Source of the DNA: an uncultured Pelagibacteraceae bacterium
Lineage (GTDB): Bacteria > Pseudomonadota > Alphaproteobacteria > Pelagibacterales > Pelagibacteraceae
Length of the DNA: 62,703 nucleotides
Assembly: GCA_902525565.1 (NCBI GenBank)
Contig: CABZHY010000003.1
Coordinates: forward strand, 1-62,703
Reading direction: 5' to 3'
Shown: positions 49,306-58,775 of the stretch, one piece after another
Layout of the letters: every line of letters starts with the position of its first letter
Numbering within the stretch: the first letter of the stretch is position 1
The notes under the pieces: model-generated
Database searches by the model: none
Told to the model about the DNA's origin: nothing
Seen by the model: the letters and a program-made list of their open reading frames with translations, nothing else
Program-made: the position numbers and the translations under genes

Positions 49306-50787
49306 TTATCTTATTGAGAAAGGGTCTAGAGAAGGTTCGTCTGATGTATAGAACCAAGTTGTTTTTACTCTTGTATAGTCTTTAATTGAGTCAATTCCTG
49401 CTTCTTTTCCATATCCACTATCCTTAATACCTCCAAATGGAGCTGAGGGTGAAATTAATCTATAAGTATTTACAAATGTTATTCCTGCTCGGATAGCATT
49501 AGATACCCTCATGCCTCTTGCAAGATCACTAGTGTAAACACCTGAAGAAAGACCATATTGGTTGTCGTTCATTAATTCTATTACTTCTTTTTCAGTATCA
49601 AATTTCATCACTGACAAAACAGGTCCGAAAAGTTCATTCTCAGCAGCTGGTAAATTATGATTTTCACATTCAATAATTGTTGGAGGAAAATAATAACCTT
49701 CATTTGAAAAAGGATGTCTTTTACCACCACATTTAATTTTTCCACCTTGTTCAACAGTCAATTTAATATTTTTTTCTATTACTTCTAATTGTTTGAAGTT
49801 ACTTAGTGGACCCATTTCAGTATCAGAGTCCATTGGAGCACCTATTTTAATTTTTTCTGCCCTTGATGCTAACTTATCTAAAAACTCGTTATAAATTCCT
49901 TTTTGTAAGTACAATCTTGAACCTGCTATACAACTTTGACCACTTGCTCCAAATATTCCAGCAGTTATTCCATTAATTGCATTTTCCTGTTTAGCATCAT
50001 CAAAAACAGCTACAGGACTTTTCCCACCTAATTCTAAACTTACTTCAGATAAATTTTCTGCAGAGTTTCTAATTATATGCCTTGCAGTTTCAGGACCTCC
50101 TGTAAAAGCTACTTTCTCAACTAAGTTGTGAGTAGTTAAAGCTTTACCACATGGATCCCCAAAACCAGAAACTACATTTACAACACCTTTTGGTATTCCA
50201 GTTTCTTCAACTAACTTTACAAACTCAAACATAGTTGCTGGTGCTAGTTCAGAACATTTAATTACTACTGTATTACCCATAGCTAAAGCAGGAGCAACTT
50301 TCGTTGCAGTTAAAAACATTTGAGAATTCCAAGGAATGATAGCTGCAATAACACCTATTGGAATTCTTGTTGTGATCGCTTGAATATTTGGTTTATCTAT
50401 TGGAAGAACTGTTCCTTCAACTTTATCAGCTAAACCTGCATAGTAATCATAATATTCTGCAATGTATTTTGCTTGTTGATAAGTTTCTCTGTACAGTTTT
50501 CCTGTATCAATTGTTTCAATTTTTCCTAATAAATCAGAATTTTCTCTTAGCTTATTTCCAATGGCTCTTAAATATTTTGCTCTATCTCTTGCTAGCATCT
50601 TTGGCCATTCACCTTCAAAAGCTTTTTGTGCAGCTTTTACAGCTCTATCTACATCATTTGCGCTAGCTTCAGGAACTACAGCCCATGGCTTATTATTTTC
50701 TGGATTTAAAGTTTCAAAAGTTTTTTTTGTATCAGAGTCTACCCACTGACCATCTATAAACATTTGATATTTTTTTAATTCAGGCAT
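49306..50787 (-). CDS. NAD(P)-dependent aldehyde dehydrogenase
   Basis: 493-residue ALDH. IPWNSQMFLTATKVAPALA (about 150-168), ELGGKSPVAVFDDA with catalytic Glu near 252, and GQSCIAGSRLYL with the nucleophile Cys near 286 are intact. SAPFGGIKDSGYGKEAG is near the end. The family includes betaine aldehyde, 5-carboxymethyl-2-hydroxymuconate semialdehyde and related dehydrogenases. It is the last gene of a minus-strand operon with a hydrolase, DUF1185 and a flavin monooxygenase, and probably oxidises the aldehyde they release. Confidence 0.92.
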   Translation of the reverse strand: MPELKKYQMFIDGQWVDSDTKKTFETLNPENNKPWAVVPEASANDVDRAVKAAQKAFEGEWPKMLARDRAKYLRAIGNKLRENSDLLGKIETIDTGKLYRETYQQAKYIAEYYDYYAGLADKVEGTVLPIDKPNIQAITTRIPIGVIAAIIPWNSQMFLTATKVAPALAMGNTVVIKCSELAPATMFEFVKLVEETGIPKGVVNVVSGFGDPCGKALTTHNLVEKVAFTGGPETARHIIRNSAENLSEVSLELGGKSPVAVFDDAKQENAINGITAGIFGASGQSCIAGSRLYLQKGIYNEFLDKLASRAEKIKIGAPMDSDTEMGPLSNFKQLEVIEKNIKLTVEQGGKIKCGGKRHPFSNEGYYFPPTIIECENHNLPAAENELFGPVLSVMKFDTEKEVIELMNDNQYGLSSGVYTSDLARGMRVSNAIRAGITFVNTYRLISPSAPFGGIKDSGYGKEAGIDSIKDYTRVKTTWFYTSDEPSLDPFSIR

Positions 50788-51568
50788 TATTTATATGTTT
50801 CATTATTGCATTATTTACTTCGTCTGCATATTCAATAGTGCATAGATGTTTTCCATTTTTGATTTCAACATATGTTGAATTTTGTATATCTTTGTATAAA
50901 TTTTTCGACATATCAGGTGTAGATCCTGGATCATCTGATCCAGTTATTATTAAAGTATTTGTTTTTATATTTTTTATATTTTCAAGATTGTCCTTATAGT
51001 TTGCAAACACCTCATAAGATTTAATAAAATTTTCTTGATCAATTCCTTTCTTATTAAGAGTTTTAATAAACTCATCATATAACTCAGGATTTTGCTCAAG
51101 GTATTTATCTGAAAACCACCTCTTCATAGCCATTTGAGATATTGGCATATTTTTTTTTGCTAAATTCACTCTATCGATTACATTTTGTCTTTCTTCTACT
51201 GTCCTTTGGTATGTAGTGGATATTAGAGTTAAGGAATTTAAATAATTTTCATATTTTGAGGCAAATTCAATTGCAATCAAAGATCCTATAGAAAAGCCAA
51301 TTAAATTAAATTTCTCTATCTTTAGGTTATTTACTAAATTTGATAATTGATCAGTAAAATTTTCCATTGTTAATTCTTGCGAATTAAAAGGTGTTTTTCC
51401 ATGTCCCAAAAGATCGTAAGTTATAAATGAATTGTCCTTAAAAAATTCAATTTGTGGTTTCCACATTTGCTGATTTAAACCAACGCCATGAATAAAAATT
51501 ATAGGTAAAGAATTCTTGTTATTAAAATAATAATGATTTTGATCTTTATCAAAATTATAAGACATCAA
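50780..51568 (-). CDS. Alpha/beta-fold hydrolase
   Basis: 262-residue hydrolase. FIHGVGLNQQMWKPQ gives the oxyanion-hole HG motif (about 25-27), FSIGSLIAIE contains the nucleophile Ser (about 95-97), Asp in GSDDPGSTP and His in GKHLCTIEYADE complete the triad. Related enzymes are 3-oxoadipate enol-lactonases and ring-cleavage product hydrolases. It overlaps the ALDH gene by 8 bp and directly abuts the DUF1185 gene. Confidence 0.9.
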   Translation of the reverse strand: MMSYNFDKDQNHYYFNNKNSLPIIFIHGVGLNQQMWKPQIEFFKDNSFITYDLLGHGKTPFNSQELTMENFTDQLSNLVNNLKIEKFNLIGFSIGSLIAIEFASKYENYLNSLTLISTTYQRTVEERQNVIDRVNLAKKNMPISQMAMKRWFSDKYLEQNPELYDEFIKTLNKKGIDQENFIKSYEVFANYKDNLENIKNIKTNTLIITGSDDPGSTPDMSKNLYKDIQNSTYVEIKNGKHLCTIEYADEVNNAIMKHINNA

Positions 51569-52153
51569 TTAGTTATCAATGCCCATCTCTTTCATGTCTT
51601 GATATCTATCACCCGTTCTTGCATGAGCTCGTCCAGTTGGAGCACCTCCAATTGCAACAACTATTTCATCCTCGTTTGGTGCATCATGAATTGTAAATTC
51701 ATGTGTTAGATAAAAAGGTCTTAATCCAGCATCAGTTTTATGCATCATTGGAATTGATATTTTTGCACCTGCCGGACCTCTGGTATTTGTAAAACTTAAA
51801 TAAGAAGTTCCACCAACGGCATCTCTAAATTTATTTCCAAATCTTAAAGTATGAATAAATGCCGATGCATGCTCTATTTCACCATTTAATCCAACCATTG
51901 CAGCTTTTCCATAAGCTAAAATTTTTTCACCTGATCCAATTTCTTTAGTTAATTCTGGCACCAATAGATCCCCTAATTGAGGTGCAAGATCTAATATTTC
52001 TGGTTTCAAATCTTCAACAAAACCTTTTCTCGCCCAGGGATTTTCTATAACAGCTGCAACCGAAACTAGTAGAACAGGCTCTTTTGCTTTTTTTCCCCCT
52101 TCAATAAAAGTTTTATCTACAAATTTTGTAAATTTCCTCAGTTTTAGATCCAT
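51569..52153 (-). CDS. DUF1185 'amino acid synthesis' family protein
   Basis: 194-residue protein of the DUF1185 (AA_synth) family: VAAVIENPWARKG (about 32-44), GKAAMVGLNGEIEHASAFIHTLRFGN (about 81-106) and GGAPTGRAHARTGDRY near the end. Proteins of this family occur beside luciferase-like monooxygenases and amidases in degradative operons, where I infer a hydrolytic or cyclic amide role; the biochemistry is not established to my knowledge. It is 3 bases after the monooxygenase and abuts the hydrolase. Confidence 0.85.
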   Translation of the reverse strand: MDLKLRKFTKFVDKTFIEGGKKAKEPVLLVSVAAVIENPWARKGFVEDLKPEILDLAPQLGDLLVPELTKEIGSGEKILAYGKAAMVGLNGEIEHASAFIHTLRFGNKFRDAVGGTSYLSFTNTRGPAGAKISIPMMHKTDAGLRPFYLTHEFTIHDAPNEDEIVVAIGGAPTGRAHARTGDRYQDMKEMGIDN

Positions 52154-52156
52154 TTA

Positions 52157-53323
52157 CTAACTTGCTCTTTGAATGTTTGTGTTTATTGATTTTATATGTG
52201 GAATAACTTCTTCTGTAAATAATTTGATACTTCTCATACAATCTTCATGTTTAATACCTGGAAAGTTAGACCATACTTGTAAATTTTGAAGATTTAATTC
52301 TTGCTGAAGTTCTTTTATTTTTTCTATTACAAACTCAGGTGTTCCAAATAAAAGATTTCTTTTATGAAGAAATTCATAATTTAATAAATCTAGCTTATTT
52401 TTTGTCTCTGGTAATTTTTCATCTGGGTCCATATGATTTCCTAAACCTCTCCAATGACAAACCCATCTCATATAATTTACAATATGTTCTCCAGCCATTT
52501 TTTCAGCCTCTTCCATAGTTTCCGCAACAAACATATCTCTAACCAAACTAATACCTTCACCCAGTGGTACATCTCTATTTTCAGCTTTAGATTTTGCCTC
52601 TTTATAAATTTCAAATCTTTTTTTCAAAGCTTTTACAGTTGGTATCCACATAATTGTATTAAGTCCATTTTCTGCCGCCCACTGAATTGATCTTTCTCCA
52701 TCAACCACTTGAGAAATTGGTGGGAAGGGTTTTTGATAAGGTTTTGGTAAAACAGATATTTGTTTTAATTCATTTGTTTTTAAATCTACAACATTTTCTT
52801 TAGGGGGACTCATATCGTGCTGCCAAATAAAATTTGGTGAGGGATAAGTATAGAATTCACCTTGGTGAGAAAAGAAGTCCTCTGACCATGCTTTTTTCAT
52901 TATGTCTAACGTTTCAGAAAATAATCTAAAATTTTTTGCTTGGTCTTTTAAGTCAGCCTCTTTATTCATGTTAATAGCTTCTCTTCCATAAACTCCTCTT
53001 CCAATACCAACTTCAACTCTTCCTTTTGACATTTGGTCAAGGGTTGCAATATCTTCCGCAAGTCTTATGGGATTGTGAAATGTAATTACGTTGCAAGCTT
53101 GTCCTAAACGAATATTTTTAGTTCTTGCAGCAGCATCAGTACACATCATTAGTGGATTGGTGCAAGACTCCATTCCTTCATGATTAAAATGATGTTCGGT
53201 ATACCAAATAGAATTCCAATTATTTTGATCACAATATTCAGTGATTTCTCTAGCTTCGTCTAGAAGTTGGGCATAAGGTTTTTTATCCCAATTAGTAGTA
53301 TTACAAAAATATCCAAAGTTCAT
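52157..53323 (-). CDS. Luciferase-like flavin-dependent monooxygenase
   Basis: 388 residues from ATG 53323 (MNFGYFCNTTNW). A strong AAAGGAGG ribosome binding site lies just before it, so the frame's upstream start at 53365 is rejected. The LLM core shows WYTEHHFNHEG (about 37-47), CNVITFHNPIRLAEDIATLDQMSKGRVEVGIGRG-type sequence (about 75-108), and VVDGERSIQWAAENG. It needs reduced FMN or FAD from a separate reductase, not seen in the window. First gene of a four-gene catabolic operon; likely the oxygenase step. Confidence 0.9.
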   Translation of the reverse strand: MNFGYFCNTTNWDKKPYAQLLDEAREITEYCDQNNWNSIWYTEHHFNHEGMESCTNPLMMCTDAAARTKNIRLGQACNVITFHNPIRLAEDIATLDQMSKGRVEVGIGRGVYGREAINMNKEADLKDQAKNFRLFSETLDIMKKAWSEDFFSHQGEFYTYPSPNFIWQHDMSPPKENVVDLKTNELKQISVLPKPYQKPFPPISQVVDGERSIQWAAENGLNTIMWIPTVKALKKRFEIYKEAKSKAENRDVPLGEGISLVRDMFVAETMEEAEKMAGEHIVNYMRWVCHWRGLGNHMDPDEKLPETKNKLDLLNYEFLHKRNLLFGTPEFVIEKIKELQQELNLQNLQVWSNFPGIKHEDCMRSIKLFTEEVIPHIKSINTNIQRAS

Positions 53324-53428
53324 AAAGCCTCCTTTAAAAATTAATTTAAAGACGACCGATCCCACTTTCGTAAATTTTTGAATTTAACGACGAGTTATGT
53401 ATCGCTTTATATTTAAACTTTATAATTA

Positions 53429-54397
53429 CTAACGTTGATATTCAATAAATTTCTTTAAAGATTTCTTGAGAAATTTTTCATAAATTTCGCCATTATTTTC
53501 AGATTTATTATCATTCAAAAATGATAGGTTCATTTTGAAATCATAGGAAGGTTCAAAGAAAAAAGGAACGGAGAGCCTCTTACTTTTATTCCACAAAACC
53601 CTATGATTAGTTGCTTTAAATTTACCTTTGCTTAAATATTCTAAAGCTCTTCCAGTATTTACTACAAGAGCCTTATTATTAAATGGTACATCATACCATC
53701 TTTTGTTTTTTCTATTTTGTACTTGTAATCCACCTTTTCTATCTTGATAAAGAACTGTAAATATTCCACTATCAACATGAGTTTCACATCCAAGCGCAAC
53801 CCCATCTTGTTTTGATATTTCTACTGGTTTCGTTTGATTTGGATAATAATTAAATCTTAATGTGCTTAATGTTTTTAATCTTGAAAAAGCTACACTAGAA
53901 ATATCAGGATTTTTTTTATAAGCTTTTATCAAACTTTTAAATAATGTTTCACTTAATCTAAAAATATTATCATAATAATTATTTAAAATATTAATTGAGT
54001 TTTTATTAAAACACATACCTAGATTAATAAACTCAATGTATTGATTTTTAAGATTTGAAGAATATTCTTTAGTTACTTTTAAATCACCTATATCCAGACC
54101 TTCTTTTCCGTTAACATCATTAGGAAAATATCCTCTGTATAAATTTTTATTTTTTTTATTCCATTTTTTAGGTGCTAATTTTCTTTTTGTTCTGTCTGGT
54201 AAATTAAAAAATTTGTTTCCAACTTCACATGTTCTTTTTATTTCTTTTAGATTAATTCCATGTCCCATAATTTGAAAAAATCCTACATTAAAACAAGCTT
54301 TTTCGATTTCTTTAATTGTTTTCAATGCGTTTTGAGTTTCAAAATTGTTTTTAACCAATGATGAAATATTAATTGTTGGTATATAGTTCTTGTTCAT
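53429..54397 (-). CDS. Isopenicillin N synthase-like Fe(II)/2-oxoglutarate dioxygenase
   Basis: 322-residue oxygenase of the IPNS/flavonol synthase-type family. The N-terminal DIOX_N region reads CFNVGFFQIMGHGI (about 34-47); the metal ligands are His and Asp in CETHVDSGIFTVLYQD near 197-212 and His in KATNHRVLWNKSKRLSVPFF near 255-275, the Arg-x-Ser binding 2-oxoglutarate. Substrate unknown. Its start overlaps the DMT transporter gene by 4 bp, so they form a pair. Confidence 0.88.
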   Translation of the reverse strand: MNKNYIPTINISSLVKNNFETQNALKTIKEIEKACFNVGFFQIMGHGINLKEIKRTCEVGNKFFNLPDRTKRKLAPKKWNKKNKNLYRGYFPNDVNGKEGLDIGDLKVTKEYSSNLKNQYIEFINLGMCFNKNSINILNNYYDNIFRLSETLFKSLIKAYKKNPDISSVAFSRLKTLSTLRFNYYPNQTKPVEISKQDGVALGCETHVDSGIFTVLYQDRKGGLQVQNRKNKRWYDVPFNNKALVVNTGRALEYLSKGKFKATNHRVLWNKSKRLSVPFFFEPSYDFKMNLSFLNDNKSENNGEIYEKFLKKSLKKFIEYQR

Positions 54398-55347
54398 CTT
54401 CTAACAGGTGTTTCTGTTGCAATATATTGATCTCTAGCTTTTTCTCTTATGTAAATATAAATTCCAGCTGCTATTATACATGCAACACCAATAAATGTTC
54501 TAACAGAGGGTATTTCATTGAATAAGAAATAACCTGGGATCATAGACATTATAATTAAAGAATATTCAAATAATGATACAACCGATGGTGAAGCAACAAT
54601 GTATGCAGTGAAAATACAAACAAAGGCAATTGAGGCGGCAAAACCGAAAAATAAAATAAATTTCCAAGTATATTCAATGTTTGAAAACCATTCTCTAAAT
54701 ATAAATTGAGTAGTGGGATCAAAATTAGAATCATTAAGTTGACCGTTACCCATAAAGATAAAGATAATTCCACAAAGTATTAATGCTATTAGATAAAAAT
54801 AAAAGAGTTGAGTATTAACATCATCTTTATCAGAAGTGTACTTGGTTATTGTCATTGAAGCCGCATAAAAAAAAGCGCATAGAACAGGCAATAAACTTTT
54901 GTAATCAAAATCAGAAAAGTTTGGATCTAAAACAATAAACACACCAATAAAACCAAACAGGATTGCAGACCATCTTCTAATTCCAATAAACTCTTTTAAA
55001 AAAAACTTAGCAAAAATTGATACAAAAAATGGACATGAAAAAAATAAAGCATTTGCAGTAGCTAAAGGCATATAGGTTAGAGAGATAAAAAATGCTGAAA
55101 AGGCTAAAAAGTGAAGAATTACCCTTAAAATTGTAAAAAAAGGATAAAAAGTTTTTAACGTAACTTTTTGACGTTTAAATTTGATGTAACCAAAAAGTAA
55201 TAATGCAGCAACAAAATACCTTCCAAAAAAGATTTCATATAATGAAGCTTTTTCAAAAATAAATTTGATTAAAGAATCCTGCATTGCAAACATTGTCATC
55301 GCTGCAATTACTAAAAGAATTCCTTTTGAGTTGTTATCACTACTCAT
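54394..55347 (-). CDS. EamA-family (DMT) transporter
   Basis: 317-residue membrane protein with ten predicted segments in two EamA halves (about 7-140 and 150-300). GILLVIAAMTMFAMQDSLIKF opens the protein. The DMT family moves metabolites across the inner membrane. It is coupled to the downstream oxygenase gene by a 4-bp overlap. It is unrelated in position to the other two DMT genes of the window. Confidence 0.9.
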   Translation of the reverse strand: MSSDNNSKGILLVIAAMTMFAMQDSLIKFIFEKASLYEIFFGRYFVAALLLFGYIKFKRQKVTLKTFYPFFTILRVILHFLAFSAFFISLTYMPLATANALFFSCPFFVSIFAKFFLKEFIGIRRWSAILFGFIGVFIVLDPNFSDFDYKSLLPVLCAFFYAASMTITKYTSDKDDVNTQLFYFYLIALILCGIIFIFMGNGQLNDSNFDPTTQFIFREWFSNIEYTWKFILFFGFAASIAFVCIFTAYIVASPSVVSLFEYSLIIMSMIPGYFLFNEIPSVRTFIGVACIIAAGIYIYIREKARDQYIATETPVRR

Positions 55348-55410
55348 TTATGCTCTATATCAAAAAAGAATATATTTTTAAATTTATTAAATTTATGTCA
55401 TATTTAATTT

Positions 55411-56397
55411 ATGATTTCTGAAGAAGATAAAATAATGATGGAAACCCTTTATTGGTGGGGTATTCCAACTTTATTTAGATGTAAAAACGATCCAGATCCA
55501 AAAAATTGTGACATTGCATTAGTAGGTGTACCTCATAGCACTGGAAATGGAACAACAGAAAGAGATCAGCATTTAGGTCCGCGAGCAGTAAGAAACATTT
55601 CAGCAATGTTGAAACGTTCTCATTTTGATTACAAAATTGATCCTTGGAAAGATAATAAAATTCACGATTTAGGAGATGTTCCATTTCCCGAAGCTAATGA
55701 TAATGAAAAATGTATAGAGAGAATTTCATCTTTTTATGATCTTATAGAACAAGCTGAAAAGCCAGTAGTTTCAATTGGTGGAGATCATTCAGTAACTGGA
55801 GGAATTGTTCAAAGTTTAGCTAAAAAAAATTCAAAATTAACTAAAGGAAAAAAAATAACATTTCTTCATTTTGATGCTCATACAGATTGCTTTGAAAAAT
55901 TAGATCATTTTTTGGGCGCAAAAAAATCTGCAGCACATTGGGCCTCTTATTTAGTAAAACAAGGAAATGTAGATCCATATACAAGTACACAGATAGGTAT
56001 AAGAGGAAACCCTAGAACGCTAGATTGGTTACAAGCAAGTTATGATATTGGATATCAAGTGATAACCATGGATGAATATAGGAAGTGGGGACATGAAAAA
56101 TGTATAAAAATGATTTTAGATAGATTAGGTGATAATCCTATTTACGTTACATTTGATTTAGATTGTTTAGATCCAACAGTTGCCCCTGGAGTAGCAAATA
56201 TTGAGCCTGCCTATAAAGGATTTAATATGGATGAGGTACGAAAATTGATTCAGTGTTTAAAAGGTAAAAATGTAATTGGTGGAGATGTTGCATGTTTAAT
56301 GCCAACAAAAGATAGCCCAAATCAAATTACAGCAATGGTTGCAGCATCTATCATGTTTGAAATTATTTGTTTAATTTCAGTTTATCGAAATAAATAA
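55411..56397 (+). CDS. Ureohydrolase (agmatinase/arginase family)
   Basis: 328-residue binuclear-manganese hydrolase. The ligands lie in SIGGDHSVTGG (about 122-132), LHFDAHTDCF (about 151-160) and TFDLDCLDPTVAPGV (about 247-261), all intact. The family releases urea or an amide from agmatine, arginine, guanidinobutyrate, guanidinopropionate or formiminoglutamate. The substrate-specificity loop does not let me choose, so no symbol is given. A single gene, divergent from the DMT transporter. Confidence 0.88.
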   Translation: MISEEDKIMMETLYWWGIPTLFRCKNDPDPKNCDIALVGVPHSTGNGTTERDQHLGPRAVRNISAMLKRSHFDYKIDPWKDNKIHDLGDVPFPEANDNEKCIERISSFYDLIEQAEKPVVSIGGDHSVTGGIVQSLAKKNSKLTKGKKITFLHFDAHTDCFEKLDHFLGAKKSAAHWASYLVKQGNVDPYTSTQIGIRGNPRTLDWLQASYDIGYQVITMDEYRKWGHEKCIKMILDRLGDNPIYVTFDLDCLDPTVAPGVANIEPAYKGFNMDEVRKLIQCLKGKNVIGGDVACLMPTKDSPNQITAMVAASIMFEIICLISVYRNK

Positions 56398-56429
56398 ATT
56401 TAATTTAAATAACTCAGTTAGATATTTAA

Positions 56430-56891
56430 TTATTTCTTTAATTTAGAGGATAATTGGAGTCCATCTATAGAAAATTTAGATTTATTTTCTTTTATAAAAT
56501 GATCCATTAGTTTTATTTTTTCCTCTTCGAATTCAGTGACCTTTCGTTTGCTTAAATCAATATAAAGAGATATCCATTCCATAGATGCAGAAATTTTGTT
56601 AGTTTGTTTTGAAATCATTTCCATTTTTAAATGCAATCTTTTTTTATCGTGATCAAAATAAATAAGATTGACATCTACCTTTTCGCCTTCTCTGATTTCA
56701 TTTAAATATTTAGTATTGGTTTCAACCACCATAGTACTTCTAGCTAAGTTTTTTGCAGCAGTTCCACCCATTTTAAATCTTTCAAGTGCAACTTCCCAAG
56801 CCTGATCAAATACTAAAACATAGTAAGCCATGTTCATATGATTATTGTAGTCAACCCACTCTTTTTTAACTTCAAAAGTTTTTAGTAACAC
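56430..56891 (-). CDS. Hotdog-fold thioesterase, betainyl-CoA thioesterase-like
   Basis: 153-residue 4-hydroxybenzoyl-CoA thioesterase-type protein. KKEWVDYNNHMNMAYYVLVFDQAWE (about 9-33) contains the catalytic-type Asp and Asn-His-Met; this WVDYNxHMN form is close to the thioesterase domain found with carnitine dehydrogenases. There it cleaves betainyl-CoA to glycine betaine and CoA. It lies one base after proV on the same strand, which supports a quaternary amine role. Confidence 0.8.
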   Translation of the reverse strand: MLLKTFEVKKEWVDYNNHMNMAYYVLVFDQAWEVALERFKMGGTAAKNLARSTMVVETNTKYLNEIREGEKVDVNLIYFDHDKKRLHLKMEMISKQTNKISASMEWISLYIDLSKRKVTEFEEEKIKLMDHFIKENKSKFSIDGLQLSSKLKK

Positions 56892-56892
56892 T

Positions 56893-57918
56893 TTAAGATC
56901 TTATTAATGAAGATTGCAATTCTTGATTTGAAATGTATCCCTTTACATTTCCACTTTTGTCGATCACTTCACAGTTAGAGTCTGAGCATACAATTTTAGG
57001 TAAAAAATCTTCAATAAACTCTTCCTCATTTACTTTTATTAGTTTTGATTTATCGATATTTTTTGCTTGCTCAGCCGTTTTCATTATAATTTTTGCTTTG
57101 ATAACTTTTGCTCTATTAACATCTTTTACAAAAGCTTTAACATAATCATCAGCTGGGTTCATGATAATTTCCTCAGGAGTTCCGACTTGAACTAATTTAC
57201 CAGAATTTAATATCCCGATATGGTCTCCCAATCTTAATGATTCATCCAAATCATGTGTAATAAATACAATTGTTTTTTTTAATTCTGCTTGAAGATCAAT
57301 TAGTTGTTTTTGCATGTCACTTCTTATTAACGGGTCTAGAGCGCTAAATGCTTCATCCATCAACATTATGTCTGTATCTGTCGCTAATGCTCTTGCCAAA
57401 CCAACACGTTGCTGCATTCCTCCTGACAATTGATTTGGGTATTGATTTTCAAAACCATTTAGACCAACTGCATCAATTTTTTCCATAGAAATTTTATTTC
57501 TTTCCTCTTCAGATTTTCCTTGCATTTCTAATCCATAACCCACATTTTGTATCACTGTTTTATGTGGGAAAAGTCCAAATCTTTGGAAAACCATACTCAT
57601 TTTATGTCGTCTGAATTCAATAAGTTTTTCTTTATTCAGTGACATTACATTAGTGCCTTCAACTAAAATTTCACCATCGGTTGGGTCAATCAATCTATTT
57701 AAATGTCGAATGAGTGTTGATTTCCCTGATCCCGATAGGCCCATACATACAAAGGTCTCGCCTTCTTCTATTTTAAGAGAAACATTATCTAGACCAACTG
57801 TGTGACCAGTCTTTTCTAAAATTTCATCTTTTGTTGCGCCATCTTTTAACATTGGCAGTACAGAACTAGGCTTGTTTCCAAAAATTTTGTATACATTGTT
57901 GATTTCAATTTTTGACAT
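56893..57918 (-). CDS. proV: Glycine betaine/proline-type ABC ATPase ProV
   Basis: 341-residue ATPase of the ProV/OpuAA family. GLSGSGKST (Walker A, about 61-69), LSGGMQQRVGLARAL (signature, about 163-177) and MLMDEAFSALDPL (Walker B) are present, as is the ProV-type arm PSSVLPMLKDGATKDEILEKTGHTVGL at the N-terminus (17-43). The C-terminal regulatory region (about 265-341) is only partly CBS-like. No proW permease or binding protein is in the window; they must lie elsewhere or the ATPase is shared. Confidence 0.92.
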   Translation of the reverse strand: MSKIEINNVYKIFGNKPSSVLPMLKDGATKDEILEKTGHTVGLDNVSLKIEEGETFVCMGLSGSGKSTLIRHLNRLIDPTDGEILVEGTNVMSLNKEKLIEFRRHKMSMVFQRFGLFPHKTVIQNVGYGLEMQGKSEEERNKISMEKIDAVGLNGFENQYPNQLSGGMQQRVGLARALATDTDIMLMDEAFSALDPLIRSDMQKQLIDLQAELKKTIVFITHDLDESLRLGDHIGILNSGKLVQVGTPEEIIMNPADDYVKAFVKDVNRAKVIKAKIIMKTAEQAKNIDKSKLIKVNEEEFIEDFLPKIVCSDSNCEVIDKSGNVKGYISNQELQSSLIRS

Positions 57919-58043
57919 GATGTAATGTTTTAACAGTTACAACGAACATATGTAAAACAAATATTATACAACTTCTAATTGTTTTGCGAAATAACAGTTG
58001 TATTTATTTGCTTTTACCTAATTTTTAAATAAATATTTTATTT

Positions 58044-58775
58044 ATGGCACAAACAGATAAAGATGTGCGACTAGAGTTGTCCGCTCTCTATAGAATTTTA
58101 CATATGTACGGTATGACTGATCTTGCAAATCAATGCGCAGGTGCAAGATCTGTTGAAGATAAGAATTGTTCTTTTGTTCACCCGTATGGAATGTTTTATG
58201 AAGAAATCACAGCTTCATCTCTAGTTAAAATTGATCAATATGGAAAAAAATTAGATTCAGAGGGACCTTGGTTGAACGATGGGTGCATTAATCTTGCTCA
58301 ATGGATTTTTAATAAAAGAAATGATGTAAACTTTTATGTACACGGACATGCCAATGATGTAATGGCAGTTGGTGGCACTAAAGAGGGTTTAATGTATCTT
58401 TCACAGGCTGCAGTTTATTTAAATCATCTTGTTGGATATATTGATTATGAATTTGTTGAAGACAAAGAATTTGGGACCAAATTTGAAAACCTAATTAGCA
58501 AACATGATATTCTGATTACAAGAAACCATGGATATTACACAGTTGGAAAAACTGCTGCACAAGCATTTTTCAGAGCTTATTATCTAGAGCAAGCATGTTC
58601 AGTTCAAGTAAAAAATCTTGCTATGGGTTTAAACAAACATGAAATAGACAAACAAAAAGCTGCATATTTCTGGGAAAATATGAGTGACTCTGATGATTAT
58701 AATTATGATGGAAAAACAGAGTGGGCTGCTTTATTAAGAAAACTTGATAGAGAGCATTCAAATTATAAAAATTAA
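58044..58775 (+). CDS. Class II aldolase/adducin-family protein
   Basis: 243-residue zinc-type aldolase-fold protein. FVHPYGMFYEEITASSLVKID (about 34-54) and the zinc ligands in YVHGHANDVMAVG (about 97-109) and NHGYYTVGKTAAQAFFRAYYLEQAC (about 159-183) are clear. The N-terminal phosphate-binding loop of sugar aldolases is altered (NQCAGARS). The substrate may thus not be a sugar phosphate. Its stop overlaps the dioxygenase start by one base. An A/T-rich TATTTT box lies five bases before the ATG. Confidence 0.87.
   Translation: MAQTDKDVRLELSALYRILHMYGMTDLANQCAGARSVEDKNCSFVHPYGMFYEEITASSLVKIDQYGKKLDSEGPWLNDGCINLAQWIFNKRNDVNFYVHGHANDVMAVGGTKEGLMYLSQAAVYLNHLVGYIDYEFVEDKEFGTKFENLISKHDILITRNHGYYTVGKTAAQAFFRAYYLEQACSVQVKNLAMGLNKHEIDKQKAAYFWENMSDSDDYNYDGKTEWAALLRKLDREHSNYKN

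Noticed and set aside
57919..58043. AACAGTT motifs between proV and the aldolase gene as operator sites
   Set aside because: The shared block is only about seven bases in A/T-rich DNA and has no clear symmetry.
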